A DNA stretch of 48,050 nucleotides from an uncultured SAR116 cluster alpha proteobacterium (GTDB lineage: Bacteria > Pseudomonadota > Alphaproteobacteria > Puniceispirillales > Marisalimonadaceae). The stretch covers positions 1 to 48,050 of the forward strand of contig CACJQK010000011.1 in assembly GCA_902595515.1 (NCBI GenBank), written 5' to 3'. The notes below the pieces were generated by a model. That model was not told the origin of the DNA. It saw only the letters and a list, made by a program, of their open reading frames with translations, and made no database searches. Position 1 is the first letter of the stretch. Each line of letters opens with the position of its first letter. A program made the position numbers and the translations under genes. Of this stretch, positions 7,130 to 16,263 are shown piece after piece.

Positions 7130-9829
7130 ATGAATTTAAGCTCAAAAGAACAATCAAATAATTGGCATGGATCGATAAATGAAAATGTTAGAGTAAAAGC
7201 TTTATTAGGTCCTACAAACACAGGTAAAACTTATTATGCAATGCAGAGGATGCTCTCTCATAGTTCTGGAATAATTGGATTCCCACTTAGATTATTAGCC
7301 CGAGAAAATTATGATAAAGCAGTCTTAGAGGTTGGAAAATCTAAAGTTGCTCTTGTAACTGGTGAAGAAAAAATTATACCTCCTGATGCAAAATATTTTT
7401 GTTGTACTGTAGAGTCTATGCCATTAGAGAGAATTTTTTCTTTTGTTGCAATAGATGAAATACAGTTAGCTGCTGATCATGAGAGAGGACATATTTTTAC
7501 AGATAGAATTCTTAATACTAGGGGAACCGAAGAAACAGTGCTTCTTGGTGCTGAAACTATTAAACCTATATTAAAAAAAATTTTACCTAATTGTTTAATC
7601 GAAATAAGACCAAGGCTTTCAGTTTTGAGTTATGTAGGCGTGAAAAAACTTACAAGGCTTAAACCTAGGTCTGCCATTGTTGCTTTCTCTATACCAGAAG
7701 TTTACAAAATTGCTGAACTTATTAGAACAAAAAAAGGTGGAGCTGCAATTGTGATGGGAGCTTTGTCACCAAGAACAAGAAATGCCCAGGTTGATCTTTA
7801 TCAAAATGGTCAAGTTGACTATTTGATTGCAACAGATGCTATTGGCATGGGTTTAAATATGGACATTGATCATGTTGCTTTTGCATCTAACACAAAATTT
7901 GATGGGAAAATACCAAGATACCTTAATTCTTCAGAAATTGCTCAAATAGCAGGTAGGGCTGGAAGACATTCACGAAATGGGTCGTTTGGAGTGGTAGAAG
8001 ATCATCTTAAGTTTGACGAAGAAACGATAGAACAAATTGAAAATCATTGTTTTTTCCCTTTAAAAAATATTTGGTGGAGAAATTCAGAATTAAATTTTGA
8101 CTCATTGAAAGGATTAGTAAACTCCTTAGAAGCCTATCCACCGTTTAAATTTATGAGGAGAAAAGCTGGGGCACTAGATGCACTTTGTCTTAATCATTTA
8201 TCTGAAATTAGTTCAATTCAAAATAAAATTAACCATAAGGAAGCACTAATTTTATTGTGGGAAGTTTGTCAAATTCCTGATTTTAGTAATTCCTTATCAG
8301 GTGTTCATTTTAGCTTGCTAGAAAAAACTTTTGAATTATTATTAGCTAATGGAAAACTTGATAATGAGTGGATAAAGTCTCAGCTAAACAGGCTAAATAG
8401 ATTTGATGGAGAAATAGATACTCTGTTAAATAGAATATCAAATATCAGAACTTGGACATTTATTACAAACAGACAAAAATGGATAGAAGACTCTGAGTAT
8501 TGGCAAAATGAAGCGAAAATAATTGAAGATAAACTATCTGACGAATTGCATAATAGATTAACCCAAAGATTTGTAGATAAGAGAATTGTAATTTTAAATA
8601 AAACTTTAAAAGAGCATAGTAATTTGGAAGCTGTAATTAGATTAGACGGTAAGGTGATTGTTGAAGGTGAAGAAGTTGGATTATTAAAAGGTTTTGAATT
8701 TATTCCTTCTCTCTCCCAAGGTGAAAAAGCTGGTCCGATTCTATCGGCGGCAAGAAAAATTTTACCTAAAGAAATTAAAAGACGTGTTAGAGAGCTTTTA
8801 ATGTCTGATAATGCAGCTTTTAAATTTGATGATGATGCATCTATCTTATGGCAAAATAATAAGGTTGCGAAACTAACAAATGGTGAAACTTTATATTCGC
8901 CCAAAATTATCCTCGTTAATTCCGAATTTTTGAATGACGAACAGATTAAGCAAATAGAAATTAGAATAAATGAAGCAGTTGAGAAAAATGTTGAAACTAT
9001 TTTGCTTGAAGCTATTAATTTAAAAAATCCTATTTTAAATGTAGAACAACAAAAAAATGAAAATGATAATCAACAAAATATTTCAGCTACAAATTACGAC
9101 AATGAAAAAAAAATTTACGAAAGTTTTTCTGGCAAAGCTTTAGGAATTGCATATCATGTTTATGAGGGTCTAGGATCAGCGCAAACTAATAAATTATCAA
9201 TGAATATTACAAATTTGTCTGAATCAGATAAAAGAAATTTAGCAAGATTAGGTCTAAGAATAGGAGTTGAAACCATTTATTTACCTAATCTTTTAAAACC
9301 GGCCGCCATAAAATTAAGAGCTTTATTATGGTCTGTTTATAATCAAGATTTTCCAAAGAATGCTCTTCCACCTGATGGACGCGTAAGTATAAAAATTTTA
9401 CCAAATATTAAGCATGGATTTTATAGAGCTTTTGGATTTGTTCCTTTTACGAGTTTGGCTCTCAGAGCTGATATCACTGAGAGATTATCAGCTTTAATAA
9501 GAACAGAAGCTAGAAATGGTCAATTTAAAATTAATGATACAATGTTGTCTATAGCAGGTGCAACAAAAAATCAAATGGAAGAAATTCTTTATGACTTAGG
9601 TTATTCTAAATGTGGTGAAGAGCCGTCAACTTCAGCTGATCAGGTGCCAATTATAATTTTTGAAAAAAAAAAGAAGGTTGCTAAACCTAAAGTAAAAAAT
9701 TTTAACAAAAAAACTTTGAAAAGCAATAATTATAAAGATAAAAAACTTTCAAAAACGCAAAAAAAAGAAAAATTACCAGATCCTTTATCACCATTCGCAG
9801 TCTTGAAGTCTATTAAGATTGAAAAATGA
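7130..9829 (+). CDS. SUV3/MgpS-like superfamily 2 RNA helicase
   Basis: The 899-residue protein carries a full SF2 helicase core: Walker A GPTNTGKT at 27-34, motif Ia PLRLLAREN, motif II DEIQ at 109-112, LLGAET at 138-143, motif V ATDAIGMGLNM at 234-244 and motif VI QIAGRAGR at 272-279. DEIQ with this motif V is typical of the SUV3 group, which unwinds RNA; a role in RNA turnover is inferred. The long C-terminal half has no recognised domain, and the last ~70 residues are a lysine-rich tail likely to bind RNA. A run of ten A's at 9663-9672 in this tail is a possible slippage or assembly error site. The gene is followed by an S4 RNA-binding gene, ferredoxin and carD, an order seen in many alphaproteobacteria. 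Confidence 0.93.
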   Translation: MNLSSKEQSNNWHGSINENVRVKALLGPTNTGKTYYAMQRMLSHSSGIIGFPLRLLARENYDKAVLEVGKSKVALVTGEEKIIPPDAKYFCCTVESMPLERIFSFVAIDEIQLAADHERGHIFTDRILNTRGTEETVLLGAETIKPILKKILPNCLIEIRPRLSVLSYVGVKKLTRLKPRSAIVAFSIPEVYKIAELIRTKKGGAAIVMGALSPRTRNAQVDLYQNGQVDYLIATDAIGMGLNMDIDHVAFASNTKFDGKIPRYLNSSEIAQIAGRAGRHSRNGSFGVVEDHLKFDEETIEQIENHCFFPLKNIWWRNSELNFDSLKGLVNSLEAYPPFKFMRRKAGALDALCLNHLSEISSIQNKINHKEALILLWEVCQIPDFSNSLSGVHFSLLEKTFELLLANGKLDNEWIKSQLNRLNRFDGEIDTLLNRISNIRTWTFITNRQKWIEDSEYWQNEAKIIEDKLSDELHNRLTQRFVDKRIVILNKTLKEHSNLEAVIRLDGKVIVEGEEVGLLKGFEFIPSLSQGEKAGPILSAARKILPKEIKRRVRELLMSDNAAFKFDDDASILWQNNKVAKLTNGETLYSPKIILVNSEFLNDEQIKQIEIRINEAVEKNVETILLEAINLKNPILNVEQQKNENDNQQNISATNYDNEKKIYESFSGKALGIAYHVYEGLGSAQTNKLSMNITNLSESDKRNLARLGLRIGVETIYLPNLLKPAAIKLRALLWSVYNQDFPKNALPPDGRVSIKILPNIKHGFYRAFGFVPFTSLALRADITERLSALIRTEARNGQFKINDTMLSIAGATKNQMEEILYDLGYSKCGEEPSTSADQVPIIIFEKKKKVAKPKVKNFNKKTLKSNNYKDKKLSKTQKKEKLPDPLSPFAVLKSIKIEK

Positions 9830-9830
9830 T

Positions 9831-10226
9831 ATGATATCTAAAATTTTAGAAAAAAAAACTTTAAGGCTTGATGTTTATTTATATTACATTCGGATATTTA
9901 AAAGTAGAAGTGTTTCTTCAAAATTCATTTTATCCAATAGGTTACGAATTTCAGGGCAAGTCACCCAAAAACCGCATAAAATGATTTCCATCGGTGATGT
10001 ATTAACTATGACAATCAATGATAATATAAAGGTATTGAAAGTTTTGGATATACCCAATCGAAGAGGTCCTTATTCAGAGTCGTTAAATTTCTATGAAGAT
10101 ATTACTCCCTTTCAAAATATTCCAAAAAAGGAAAGACTTAAGGCTGAAATTAAGTTTGTAGAAAGAGTTGGTCGTCCAACAAAACGAGAAAGGCGTCTGA
10201 CAGATAAGTTGATGGGCAGAGATTAA
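9831..10226 (+). CDS. S4-domain RNA-binding protein (Hsp15/HslR-like)
   Basis: The protein has 131 residues when started at the ATG one base after the helicase stop; a TTG at 9819 would overlap the helicase. The S4 RNA-binding fold is clear near the N-terminus: [16 protein letters not shown], then SNRLRISGQ, then [11 protein letters not shown]. It is related to Hsp15, which in E. coli rescues stalled 50S subunits carrying peptidyl-tRNA. The C-terminal part is basic and ends [13 protein letters not shown], similar to the Arg/Lys-rich tails of the family. Translational coupling to the helicase suggests that both act on RNA or ribosomes together. Confidence 0.88.
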   Translation: MISKILEKKTLRLDVYLYYIRIFKSRSVSSKFILSNRLRISGQVTQKPHKMISIGDVLTMTINDNIKVLKVLDIPNRRGPYSESLNFYEDITPFQNIPKKERLKAEIKFVERVGRPTKRERRLTDKLMGRD

Positions 10227-10293
10227 ATTATACTTAATCTATGCTTGTAATCATAACTTTTGTAGTTTAAATACAAATAATTTTGAGATTAAT

Positions 10294-10629
10294 ATGACGT
10301 ATATAGTAAATGATAAATGTATAAATTGTAGACACACTGATTGTGTTGAAGTTTGTCCAGTGGATTGTTTTTATATTGGAGAAAATACTATTGTTATTCA
10401 TCCAGATGAATGTATTGATTGTGGTGTTTGTGAACCAGAATGCCCTGTAGATGCTATTCAAGCTGATACCGATCCAGGTGCAGATGAGTGGTTAGAATAT
10501 AACAGAGAAATGTCAGAGATTTGGCCGAATATTACCATGAAAATTGACCCTCTACCTGATTACGAAAAATATACTGATGAAGAAGGTAAATTTCAAAAAT
10601 ACGGCTCAAAAAAACCTGGGAAAATATAA
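10294..10629 (+). CDS. fdxA: 7Fe-8S ferredoxin FdxA
   Basis: The 111-residue protein matches the Azotobacter FdI/FdxA type. Cysteines 9, 17 and 50 fit the [3Fe-4S] ligands. Cysteines 21, 40, 43 and 46 (CIDCGVC) fit the [4Fe-4S] ligands, with extra cysteines 12 and 25. The C-terminal extension with PLPDYEKY is usual for the proteobacterial group. It is a small cytoplasmic electron carrier whose partner is not shown by the sequence. It sits between the S4 protein and carD, as in many alphaproteobacteria. Confidence 0.96.
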   Translation: MTYIVNDKCINCRHTDCVEVCPVDCFYIGENTIVIHPDECIDCGVCEPECPVDAIQADTDPGADEWLEYNREMSEIWPNITMKIDPLPDYEKYTDEEGKFQKYGSKKPGKI

Positions 10630-10654
10630 GCCTTTTAAATTTGTTTCTTTAAAA

Positions 10655-10684
10655 CTGGTATTTGGCAAGAATTTATGCTATAAA
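10655..10684 (+). promoter_or_regulatory. Candidate extended -10 promoter upstream of carD
   Basis: TATAAA at 10679-10684 is preceded by TG one base upstream, giving an extended -10 element. The -35 match (CTGGTA at 10655-10660, 18-base spacer) is poor. It lies about 50 bases before the carD start, just after the ferredoxin gene. It was read by eye only. Confidence 0.3.
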
Positions 10685-10737
10685 TCCGTTTTTTTAAATT
10701 TCTTTTTTAAAAACTACCATTAATAAAGGTGATTAAA

Positions 10738-11262
10738 TTGTCAAAAGATAAAAACGTAGTTAACACATTTATACCCGGTGATTTTGTTGTATATCCAAGT
10801 CACGGTGTCGGTAAAATCATTGGAACAGAAAATCGCAAAGTTGAAGATGTCGAACTAGAATTACTAGTAATAAGATTTGAACATGAAAGAATGACACTAA
10901 GGGTTCCTTTATCCAAAGCTACGGAGCAAGGGCTAAGAACTTTATCAAGTAAGGTACAGATGGATGAAGCAATTATTACCTTAAAAGGCAAAGCAAAAGT
11001 TAAAAAGACAATGTGGTCACGACGAGCTCAAGAATATGAAACTAAAATTAATTCAGGAAGCTTAGTTTCGATTGCAGAAGTTGTTAGAGATTTGTATAGG
11101 AAAGATGATCAAGGAGAACAGTCTTATTCTGAAAGACAGATGTATCAGGCCGCTTTAGAACGTCTGGCTAGCGAATTTGCAGCTGTTGATAATACGGACA
11201 AAGAAAGTGCTGTTGTAAAACTTGAGAAAATTATTGATGATAATGCTGAGGAAGCAGCTTAA
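10738..11262 (+). CDS. CarD-family RNA polymerase-binding transcription regulator
   Basis: The protein is about 174 residues. The N-terminal part, with FIPGDFVVYPSHGVGKIIG, is the CarD/TRCF RNA-polymerase-interaction domain that contacts the beta subunit. The remaining ~110 residues form the helical domain that in CdnL/CarD touches promoter DNA, with MTLRVP at the junction and MWSRRAQEYETKI after it. CarD proteins stabilise open promoter complexes, notably at rRNA promoters. TTG at 10738 is the chosen start because AAAGG (10725-10729) lies eight bases upstream; a GTG at 10729 has no such site. It is the last gene of the helicase-S4-fdxA-carD cluster. Confidence 0.94.
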   Translation: MSKDKNVVNTFIPGDFVVYPSHGVGKIIGTENRKVEDVELELLVIRFEHERMTLRVPLSKATEQGLRTLSSKVQMDEAIITLKGKAKVKKTMWSRRAQEYETKINSGSLVSIAEVVRDLYRKDDQGEQSYSERQMYQAALERLASEFAAVDNTDKESAVVKLEKIIDDNAEEAA

Positions 11263-11289
11263 TAATTTTTGTATTCAAGATTTTAATAA

Positions 11290-12234
11290 ATGTTAAATTT
11301 AAATAATACGTCTAATTTTTTTTTTGATTGCCTACCATCATATGATAATGATTATCTAAAAGTTGGTAATGGGCACTCAATATATTATGAGCAGTACGGA
11401 AATCCTAATGGTATACCAATATTGTTTTTGCATGGTGGACCAGGTGCTGGGTTTTCTAACTCACATAAAAGTTTTTTTGATCCAAATATTTTTAGAGTAA
11501 TTTTTTTTGATCAAAGAGGCTCGGGTAAAAGCATCCCATATGCGGAAACAAATCATAATAACACTCAACTTTTAGTCTCAGATATTGAAAATTTGAGAGA
11601 GGCATTAAAAATTGACGAATGGTACCTTTTTGGGGGGTCATGGGGTAGTACTTTAGCATTATTATATGGTATAGATTTCCCAAATAGATGTTTAGGTTTT
11701 ATTTTAAGGGGCATATTTTTAGGCACTAAAATTGAGATTGACTGGTTTTTGTATGATATAAAGAAATTCTTTCCAGAAGCCTACGAGAAATTTACATTAT
11801 CAGTTCCAAAAAATTATAGAAATAATATTCTCGAATGGTTTCATACTCAATTACATAGTAATAATAGATCCAAAAGCCTTAAGGCAGCATCTGTTTGGGC
11901 CGAATACGAAAATTCTTGCTCATCACTTAATTATATTTCACGCCCAATTTCTGGTGAGCAAGCTCTTGCAATATCAAAAATAGAGACTCACTATTTTATA
12001 AATAACTGTTTTATAGACGATGACTATATTATAAAAAATTTACATAAAATTGCTAATATAAAATCTTTCATTGTGCAAGGGAGGCATGATGTAATTTGTC
12101 CTCCATTCACTGCACTAGAACTTGCTGATAATTGGAATGATGTAAAAATTGAAATTGTGGATGATGCAGGTCATTCAGGTTTTGAAACTAATATCAGCAA
12201 AAAATTAATAAATGCTCTTCAAATGATCAAGTAA
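11290..12234 (+). CDS. pip: Prolyl aminopeptidase (proline iminopeptidase), alpha/beta hydrolase
   Basis: The 314-residue length is normal for the S33 peptidase family. The oxyanion element HGGPGAG is at 48-54. The nucleophile is S117 in GGSWGS, and D267 (GRHDVICP) and H295 (DAGHSGFE) complete the triad. FFDQRGSGKS at 72-81 is a further family hallmark. The enzyme removes N-terminal proline from peptides in the cytoplasm; some members instead hydrolyse esters or amides. It lies between carD and the xseB-ispA-dxs operon and appears to be a single gene, ~70 bases before xseB. Confidence 0.88.
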   Translation: MLNLNNTSNFFFDCLPSYDNDYLKVGNGHSIYYEQYGNPNGIPILFLHGGPGAGFSNSHKSFFDPNIFRVIFFDQRGSGKSIPYAETNHNNTQLLVSDIENLREALKIDEWYLFGGSWGSTLALLYGIDFPNRCLGFILRGIFLGTKIEIDWFLYDIKKFFPEAYEKFTLSVPKNYRNNILEWFHTQLHSNNRSKSLKAASVWAEYENSCSSLNYISRPISGEQALAISKIETHYFINNCFIDDDYIIKNLHKIANIKSFIVQGRHDVICPPFTALELADNWNDVKIEIVDDAGHSGFETNISKKLINALQMIK

Positions 12235-12303
12235 ACAGTTGATTAAATTTTTTTGAAAGGTTAACTTTCTAATATTATTAATTGGGATAGGTTCTAACTA
12301 ATT

Positions 12304-12552
12304 ATGACTAATAATGAACTAGAAAAACTAACTTTTGAAGAAGCTATGCATGAATTAGAAAAACTTGTAGATAGTCTTGATAAAGGAGATGTTTCACTTG
12401 AAGAAGCGATAGCTGCATATGACAGAGGATCACAGTTAAAAGATTTTTGTCAAACAAAATTACAAGAAGCAAAAATGAAAGTTGAAACGATACAATTATC
12501 GGATAATGTTGAGTCTGTTCCAGAAAAATTATCATCTTTTAAACCTGAGTAA
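12304..12552 (+). CDS. xseB: Exodeoxyribonuclease VII small subunit
   Basis: The 82-residue protein has the family pattern LTFEEAMHELEKLVDSLDKG followed by SLEEAIAAYDRGSQL and a C-terminal helix. XseB associates with XseA to degrade single-stranded DNA into acid-soluble oligonucleotides. The large-subunit gene is not in the window. Its place directly ahead of ispA and dxs is the common proteobacterial arrangement, with 29 bases to ispA. Confidence 0.96.
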   Translation: MTNNELEKLTFEEAMHELEKLVDSLDKGDVSLEEAIAAYDRGSQLKDFCQTKLQEAKMKVETIQLSDNVESVPEKLSSFKPE

Positions 12553-12581
12553 TTTATCTTTAAGATAACTAGGATAATCTG

Positions 12582-13499
12582 ATGATTGAATTTCAAAATA
12601 AGCTTGAGAAAAACTCACAAGAAATTGACAGATTCTTAGATATCAATTTACCATCTGGTAAAGGATTAAGTTCCAAACTTTTTGAAGCAATGAGATATTC
12701 TTCAATTAGTGGTGGAAAAAAGATAAGGGCTTATCTGGTTTTGGAATCTGGGCGTTTTATTAGTGCTATTAATAATAAACCTCTTTCGAAATCAAAATAT
12801 AATGAATTAATTGCCGTTGGATCAGCTATCGAGGCAATTCATTCTTATTCATTAATTCATGACGATCTACCAGCTATGGATAATTCTCCCACCAGAAGAG
12901 GAAAGGCAGCTAATCACGTAAAATTTGGTTATCATACTGCTATACTAGCTGGAGATGGGTTATTAAGTTGGGCCTTCCAAATAATAGGAGATAGTAATTT
13001 TATTTCCAATTCAGAAAAAAGGTCAGAGATTTGTTTTGTTTTAGCAAAAGCTATTGGGCCAAATGGAATGGTTGGAGGCCAACAAGCAGATATGGATATT
13101 ACAGAGGATAAATCAATAGATTTAGGTCAAATAGAGTGGATTCAAAATCATAAAACAGGTGCATTAATATCTTGTTGTTCTCATGTGGCTTCAATTTTAT
13201 TAGATGCTAGTCACGATCAAAAAACTAATCTTATTAATTATGCCAATCATATTGGTCTAGCTTTTCAAATTGCAGATGATTTACTTGATCTTGACGGAAA
13301 TGAGAGCTCAATGGGAAAACCTATAGGTCAAGATACTAAAAATGAAATACCTAATTTTGTTACGGTTTTGGGTAGAGAAAAAGCTGCAAAAAGAGCTTTA
13401 GAGGAAACTAGTAAAGCCAAAAATTTGATACAAAAATTTAAACAAGAATCAGAAAATCTTGTATCTTTAGCTAAATATACTGTAAATAGAGATAAATAA
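12582..13499 (+). CDS. ispA: Polyprenyl synthetase (farnesyl/geranyl diphosphate synthase)
   Basis: The 305-residue protein has the two Asp-rich motifs that bind Mg-diphosphate: DDLPAMD at 94-100 and DDLLD at 232-236, with GGKKIR at 44-49 and the QQADMD region near 167-172. It condenses isopentenyl diphosphate with allylic diphosphates to give C15 (or C20) prenyl diphosphate for quinone and undecaprenyl carriers. After the first motif it reads NSPTRRG where DDDLRRG is common, but the Arg pair is kept. Its position between xseB and dxs supports IspA; the product length cannot be fixed from sequence. Confidence 0.94.
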   Translation: MIEFQNKLEKNSQEIDRFLDINLPSGKGLSSKLFEAMRYSSISGGKKIRAYLVLESGRFISAINNKPLSKSKYNELIAVGSAIEAIHSYSLIHDDLPAMDNSPTRRGKAANHVKFGYHTAILAGDGLLSWAFQIIGDSNFISNSEKRSEICFVLAKAIGPNGMVGGQQADMDITEDKSIDLGQIEWIQNHKTGALISCCSHVASILLDASHDQKTNLINYANHIGLAFQIADDLLDLDGNESSMGKPIGQDTKNEIPNFVTVLGREKAAKRALEETSKAKNLIQKFKQESENLVSLAKYTVNRDK

Positions 13500-13533
13500 A
13501 TTTAAGTTTTTTGTTTTAGGTTTAAGTTAATAA

Positions 13534-15486
13534 ATGGAAATTAAAGATAAAAAAACTAAAACTGTTACCACACCGTTACTCGATAAGGTAAACAATCCAA
13601 GTGATCTCAAATTTTTAAAAATTGAAGATCTTGATCAACTTTCTTCAGAATTACGCCTTGACATGATTGATATTGTATCAAAAACAGGCGGACATTTAGG
13701 TGCTGGTTTAGGTGTTGTTGAGCTTGCTATAGCGATTCATTATGTTTTTGACACTCCTGACGATAGATTAATTTGGGACGTTGGACATCAAGCATATCCT
13801 CATAAAATTTTAACCAACAGAAGACATGCAATGTCTACTTTAAGAAAGTCTAAAGGCCTTTCAGGATTTACAAAGAGAACAGAATCTATTTTTGATCCTT
13901 TTGGTGCAGGGCATTCATCAACATCAATCTCTGCAGCACTTGGAATGGCTGTTGCAAGAGACAAACTTGGAAAATCTAACAATGTAATTGCTGTCATTGG
14001 TGATGGTGCACTGAGTGCCGGAATGGCATATGAAGCAATTAATAACGCTGGAGCTTTTAAGACTAATTTATTAATTATTTTAAATGACAATGATATGTCT
14101 ATAGCTCCAGCTGTAGGCGCTTTGAGCAACTATTTATCTAATGTTGTATCAAGTCGACCGTTTAATAACGTAAGAGAAATTGCTAAACAAATGGTTAATC
14201 TTTTCCCTAAAGAAGTTGGTGAAACAGCCAAAAGAGCTGAAAGTCTAGCAAGAAATTTATTAGGAAATGCGGAAGGTACTATTTTTAGTCAGATGGGTAT
14301 GAATTATCTAGGTCCAATAGACGGTCATGATGTTAAATCCATGGTTAAAATATTGCAAAATCTAAAAAATGGTTCTCAAGAGAAACCAATTTTGCTCCAT
14401 GTGGTAACAGAAAAGGGAAGAGGACATCCTTTTTCTAAAGTTTCTCACGAAAAATATCACGCTGTATCTGAATTTAATGTAATTACTGGTGACACAGTTA
14501 AATCAACATCTAACGCACCTACTTACACTAATGTTTTTGCAGAGACCTTGTGTAAAATTGCTGAAAAGGATAAAAAAGTTCTAGCTATAACTGCTGCTAT
14601 GCCTTCTGGAACTGGATTAAGTAAATTTGCAGAAAAGTTTGAAGATAGATTTTACGATGTTGGAATTGCAGAACAACATGCTGTAACTTTCGCTGCTGGA
14701 ATGGCCTCAGAGGGTTTAAAACCATTTGTAGCCATTTATTCAACTTTTTTACAAAGAGCCTATGATCAAGTGGTTCACGACGTCGTGATACAAAATTTGC
14801 CTGTAAGATTTATGCTTGATAGAGCAGGATATGTTGGAGCTGATGGAGCAACTCATGCAGGTTCATTTGATTTAGCATACCTTTGTTGTTTGCCAAATGT
14901 AGTGGTAATGGCGCCTAGCGATGAAGCGGAATTGGCAAAAATGGTCTCGATTGCTTCGAAATATAATGACGGTCCAATTTTTTGTAGATATCCAAGAGGT
15001 GAAGGAGAAGGTGTTGATATTACTGATATTGTACAAGATGTTAAAATTGGTAAAGGAAGAATAATCAGAAAAGGAAAAGATTTAGCAATTCTTGCTTTAG
15101 GCACGAGAGTAAATTCTGCATTGAAAGTTGCGGATCATTTATTGCAAGATAATTCAAAGATAACAGTTGCCGACGCACGTTTTGCAAAACCAATTGACAC
15201 GCAATTACTTGAAAAATTATGGAATGAACATGAAAAACTTATTATAATAGAGGAAGGTTCTGCGGGAGGATTTAGTTCTCATTGTTTACATTTTTTGTCA
15301 TCTAAGGATCTTCTTAATAAGCATGATAAAGAAATTAAATGCTTAACTATGCCAGATAATTTTCAAGATCACGCTTCTCAAAAAGAGCAATTAGCTAAAG
15401 CAGGTTTGGACGCAGATGGATTGATGAAAGTTATTTCTAAAATGATATCTTGGTCGAATACAAAAAATAAATCTATTACCAATTAA
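13534..15486 (+). CDS. dxs: 1-deoxy-D-xylulose-5-phosphate synthase
   Basis: The 650-residue protein is of normal length. The ThDP motif starts GDGALSAGM at 156 and continues to NDNDMSI about 30 residues later. The catalytic Glu is near 380 in GIAEQHAVTFAAG, and the transketolase C-terminal domain follows. It joins pyruvate and glyceraldehyde 3-phosphate to form DXP, the first step of the MEP isoprenoid pathway. It is downstream of ispA in the same operon, so precursor supply and chain elongation are likely expressed together. The N-terminus has about 15 extra residues before the conserved LLDKVNNPSDL segment. Confidence 0.97.
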   Translation: MEIKDKKTKTVTTPLLDKVNNPSDLKFLKIEDLDQLSSELRLDMIDIVSKTGGHLGAGLGVVELAIAIHYVFDTPDDRLIWDVGHQAYPHKILTNRRHAMSTLRKSKGLSGFTKRTESIFDPFGAGHSSTSISAALGMAVARDKLGKSNNVIAVIGDGALSAGMAYEAINNAGAFKTNLLIILNDNDMSIAPAVGALSNYLSNVVSSRPFNNVREIAKQMVNLFPKEVGETAKRAESLARNLLGNAEGTIFSQMGMNYLGPIDGHDVKSMVKILQNLKNGSQEKPILLHVVTEKGRGHPFSKVSHEKYHAVSEFNVITGDTVKSTSNAPTYTNVFAETLCKIAEKDKKVLAITAAMPSGTGLSKFAEKFEDRFYDVGIAEQHAVTFAAGMASEGLKPFVAIYSTFLQRAYDQVVHDVVIQNLPVRFMLDRAGYVGADGATHAGSFDLAYLCCLPNVVVMAPSDEAELAKMVSIASKYNDGPIFCRYPRGEGEGVDITDIVQDVKIGKGRIIRKGKDLAILALGTRVNSALKVADHLLQDNSKITVADARFAKPIDTQLLEKLWNEHEKLIIIEEGSAGGFSSHCLHFLSSKDLLNKHDKEIKCLTMPDNFQDHASQKEQLAKAGLDADGLMKVISKMISWSNTKNKSITN

Positions 15487-15540
15487 ACTTCAAAATATTT
15501 TAGGATCCTTAAAATAAGTAAAGAACGAATAGATAAACTT

Positions 15541-16251
15541 ATGGTTTTAAAAGGCTTTGCTAAAAGTAGAGAGCAAGCTAATTCTATTCTTATGACTGGA
15601 AATGTATTTGCTGAAAATAAGCGTATTGAAAAACCCGGACAACAAGTATTAAAAAATTCAAAAATTGAGATAAAAGGTAAAACATATCCATGGGTGTCTA
15701 GGGGAGGTGTAAAATTAAGTAAAGCTATATTAGAATTTAATTTAGACTGTAACTCCATTATAGCACTTGATATTGGAGCAAGTACAGGTGGTTTCACGGA
15801 TGTTTTGTTAGCAAATGGAGCTAGTAAAATTTATGCAGTAGATGTTGGGTATGGACAACTAGATTGGAAATTGAGACAAGATGAAAGAGTTATAGTCAAA
15901 GAAAAAACAAACGCTAGATATTTAACTGATAAAATTATAAAAGATCCCTTGGATGCCTTGGTTTGTGACGCATCTTTTATATCGTTGAAGAAAGTTTTAC
16001 TTCCAGGACTTGGACTTCTAAAATCTCATGGATGGTTGGTAGCTCTAATAAAACCCCAATTTGAAGTAGGCAAAGGTCTTGTCGGGAAGGGTGGTGTAGT
16101 TAGAGATTCTAAACTACATGAGACAGTGATTAATGATATAACAAAATGGATAGGATTTGAAATTAATATGAATGTTTTAGGAGTTATAGAAAGTCCTATT
16201 TTAGGCCCTAGTGGAAACAAAGAATTCTTAATTGTAGCTACAAAGATTTAA
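15541..16251 (+). CDS. tlyA: TlyA-family rRNA methyltransferase (S4 + FtsJ-like domains)
   Basis: From the first ATG the protein has 236 residues. An S4 domain is followed by a Rossmann methyltransferase with ALDIGASTGGFTDVLL (the SAM site), DASFIS and LIKPQFEVG. Homologues are 2'-O-methyltransferases of 16S and 23S rRNA, sometimes called haemolysin A. The S4 core begins upstream of this ATG: the nine codons before it read ISKERIDKL, and RIDKL is part of the conserved S4 motif. The likely true start is therefore the ATA at 15514, which has AGGA eight bases upstream; no ATG, GTG or TTG is available in frame after the stop at 15484. It follows dxs by 27 to 54 bases, as in many proteobacteria. 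Confidence 0.93.
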   Translation: MVLKGFAKSREQANSILMTGNVFAENKRIEKPGQQVLKNSKIEIKGKTYPWVSRGGVKLSKAILEFNLDCNSIIALDIGASTGGFTDVLLANGASKIYAVDVGYGQLDWKLRQDERVIVKEKTNARYLTDKIIKDPLDALVCDASFISLKKVLLPGLGLLKSHGWLVALIKPQFEVGKGLVGKGGVVRDSKLHETVINDITKWIGFEINMNVLGVIESPILGPSGNKEFLIVATKI

Positions 16252-16263
16252 TCATTAAAAGTT

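Noticed and set aside
8380-8904. 174-codon minus-strand open frame inside the helicase gene
   Set aside because: It is antisense to a well-supported helicase frame, and its composition (Ser/Leu-rich) is typical of a shadow frame.
13800-14129. 109-codon minus-strand frame within dxs
   Set aside because: It is a shadow of the conserved ThDP-binding region of dxs.
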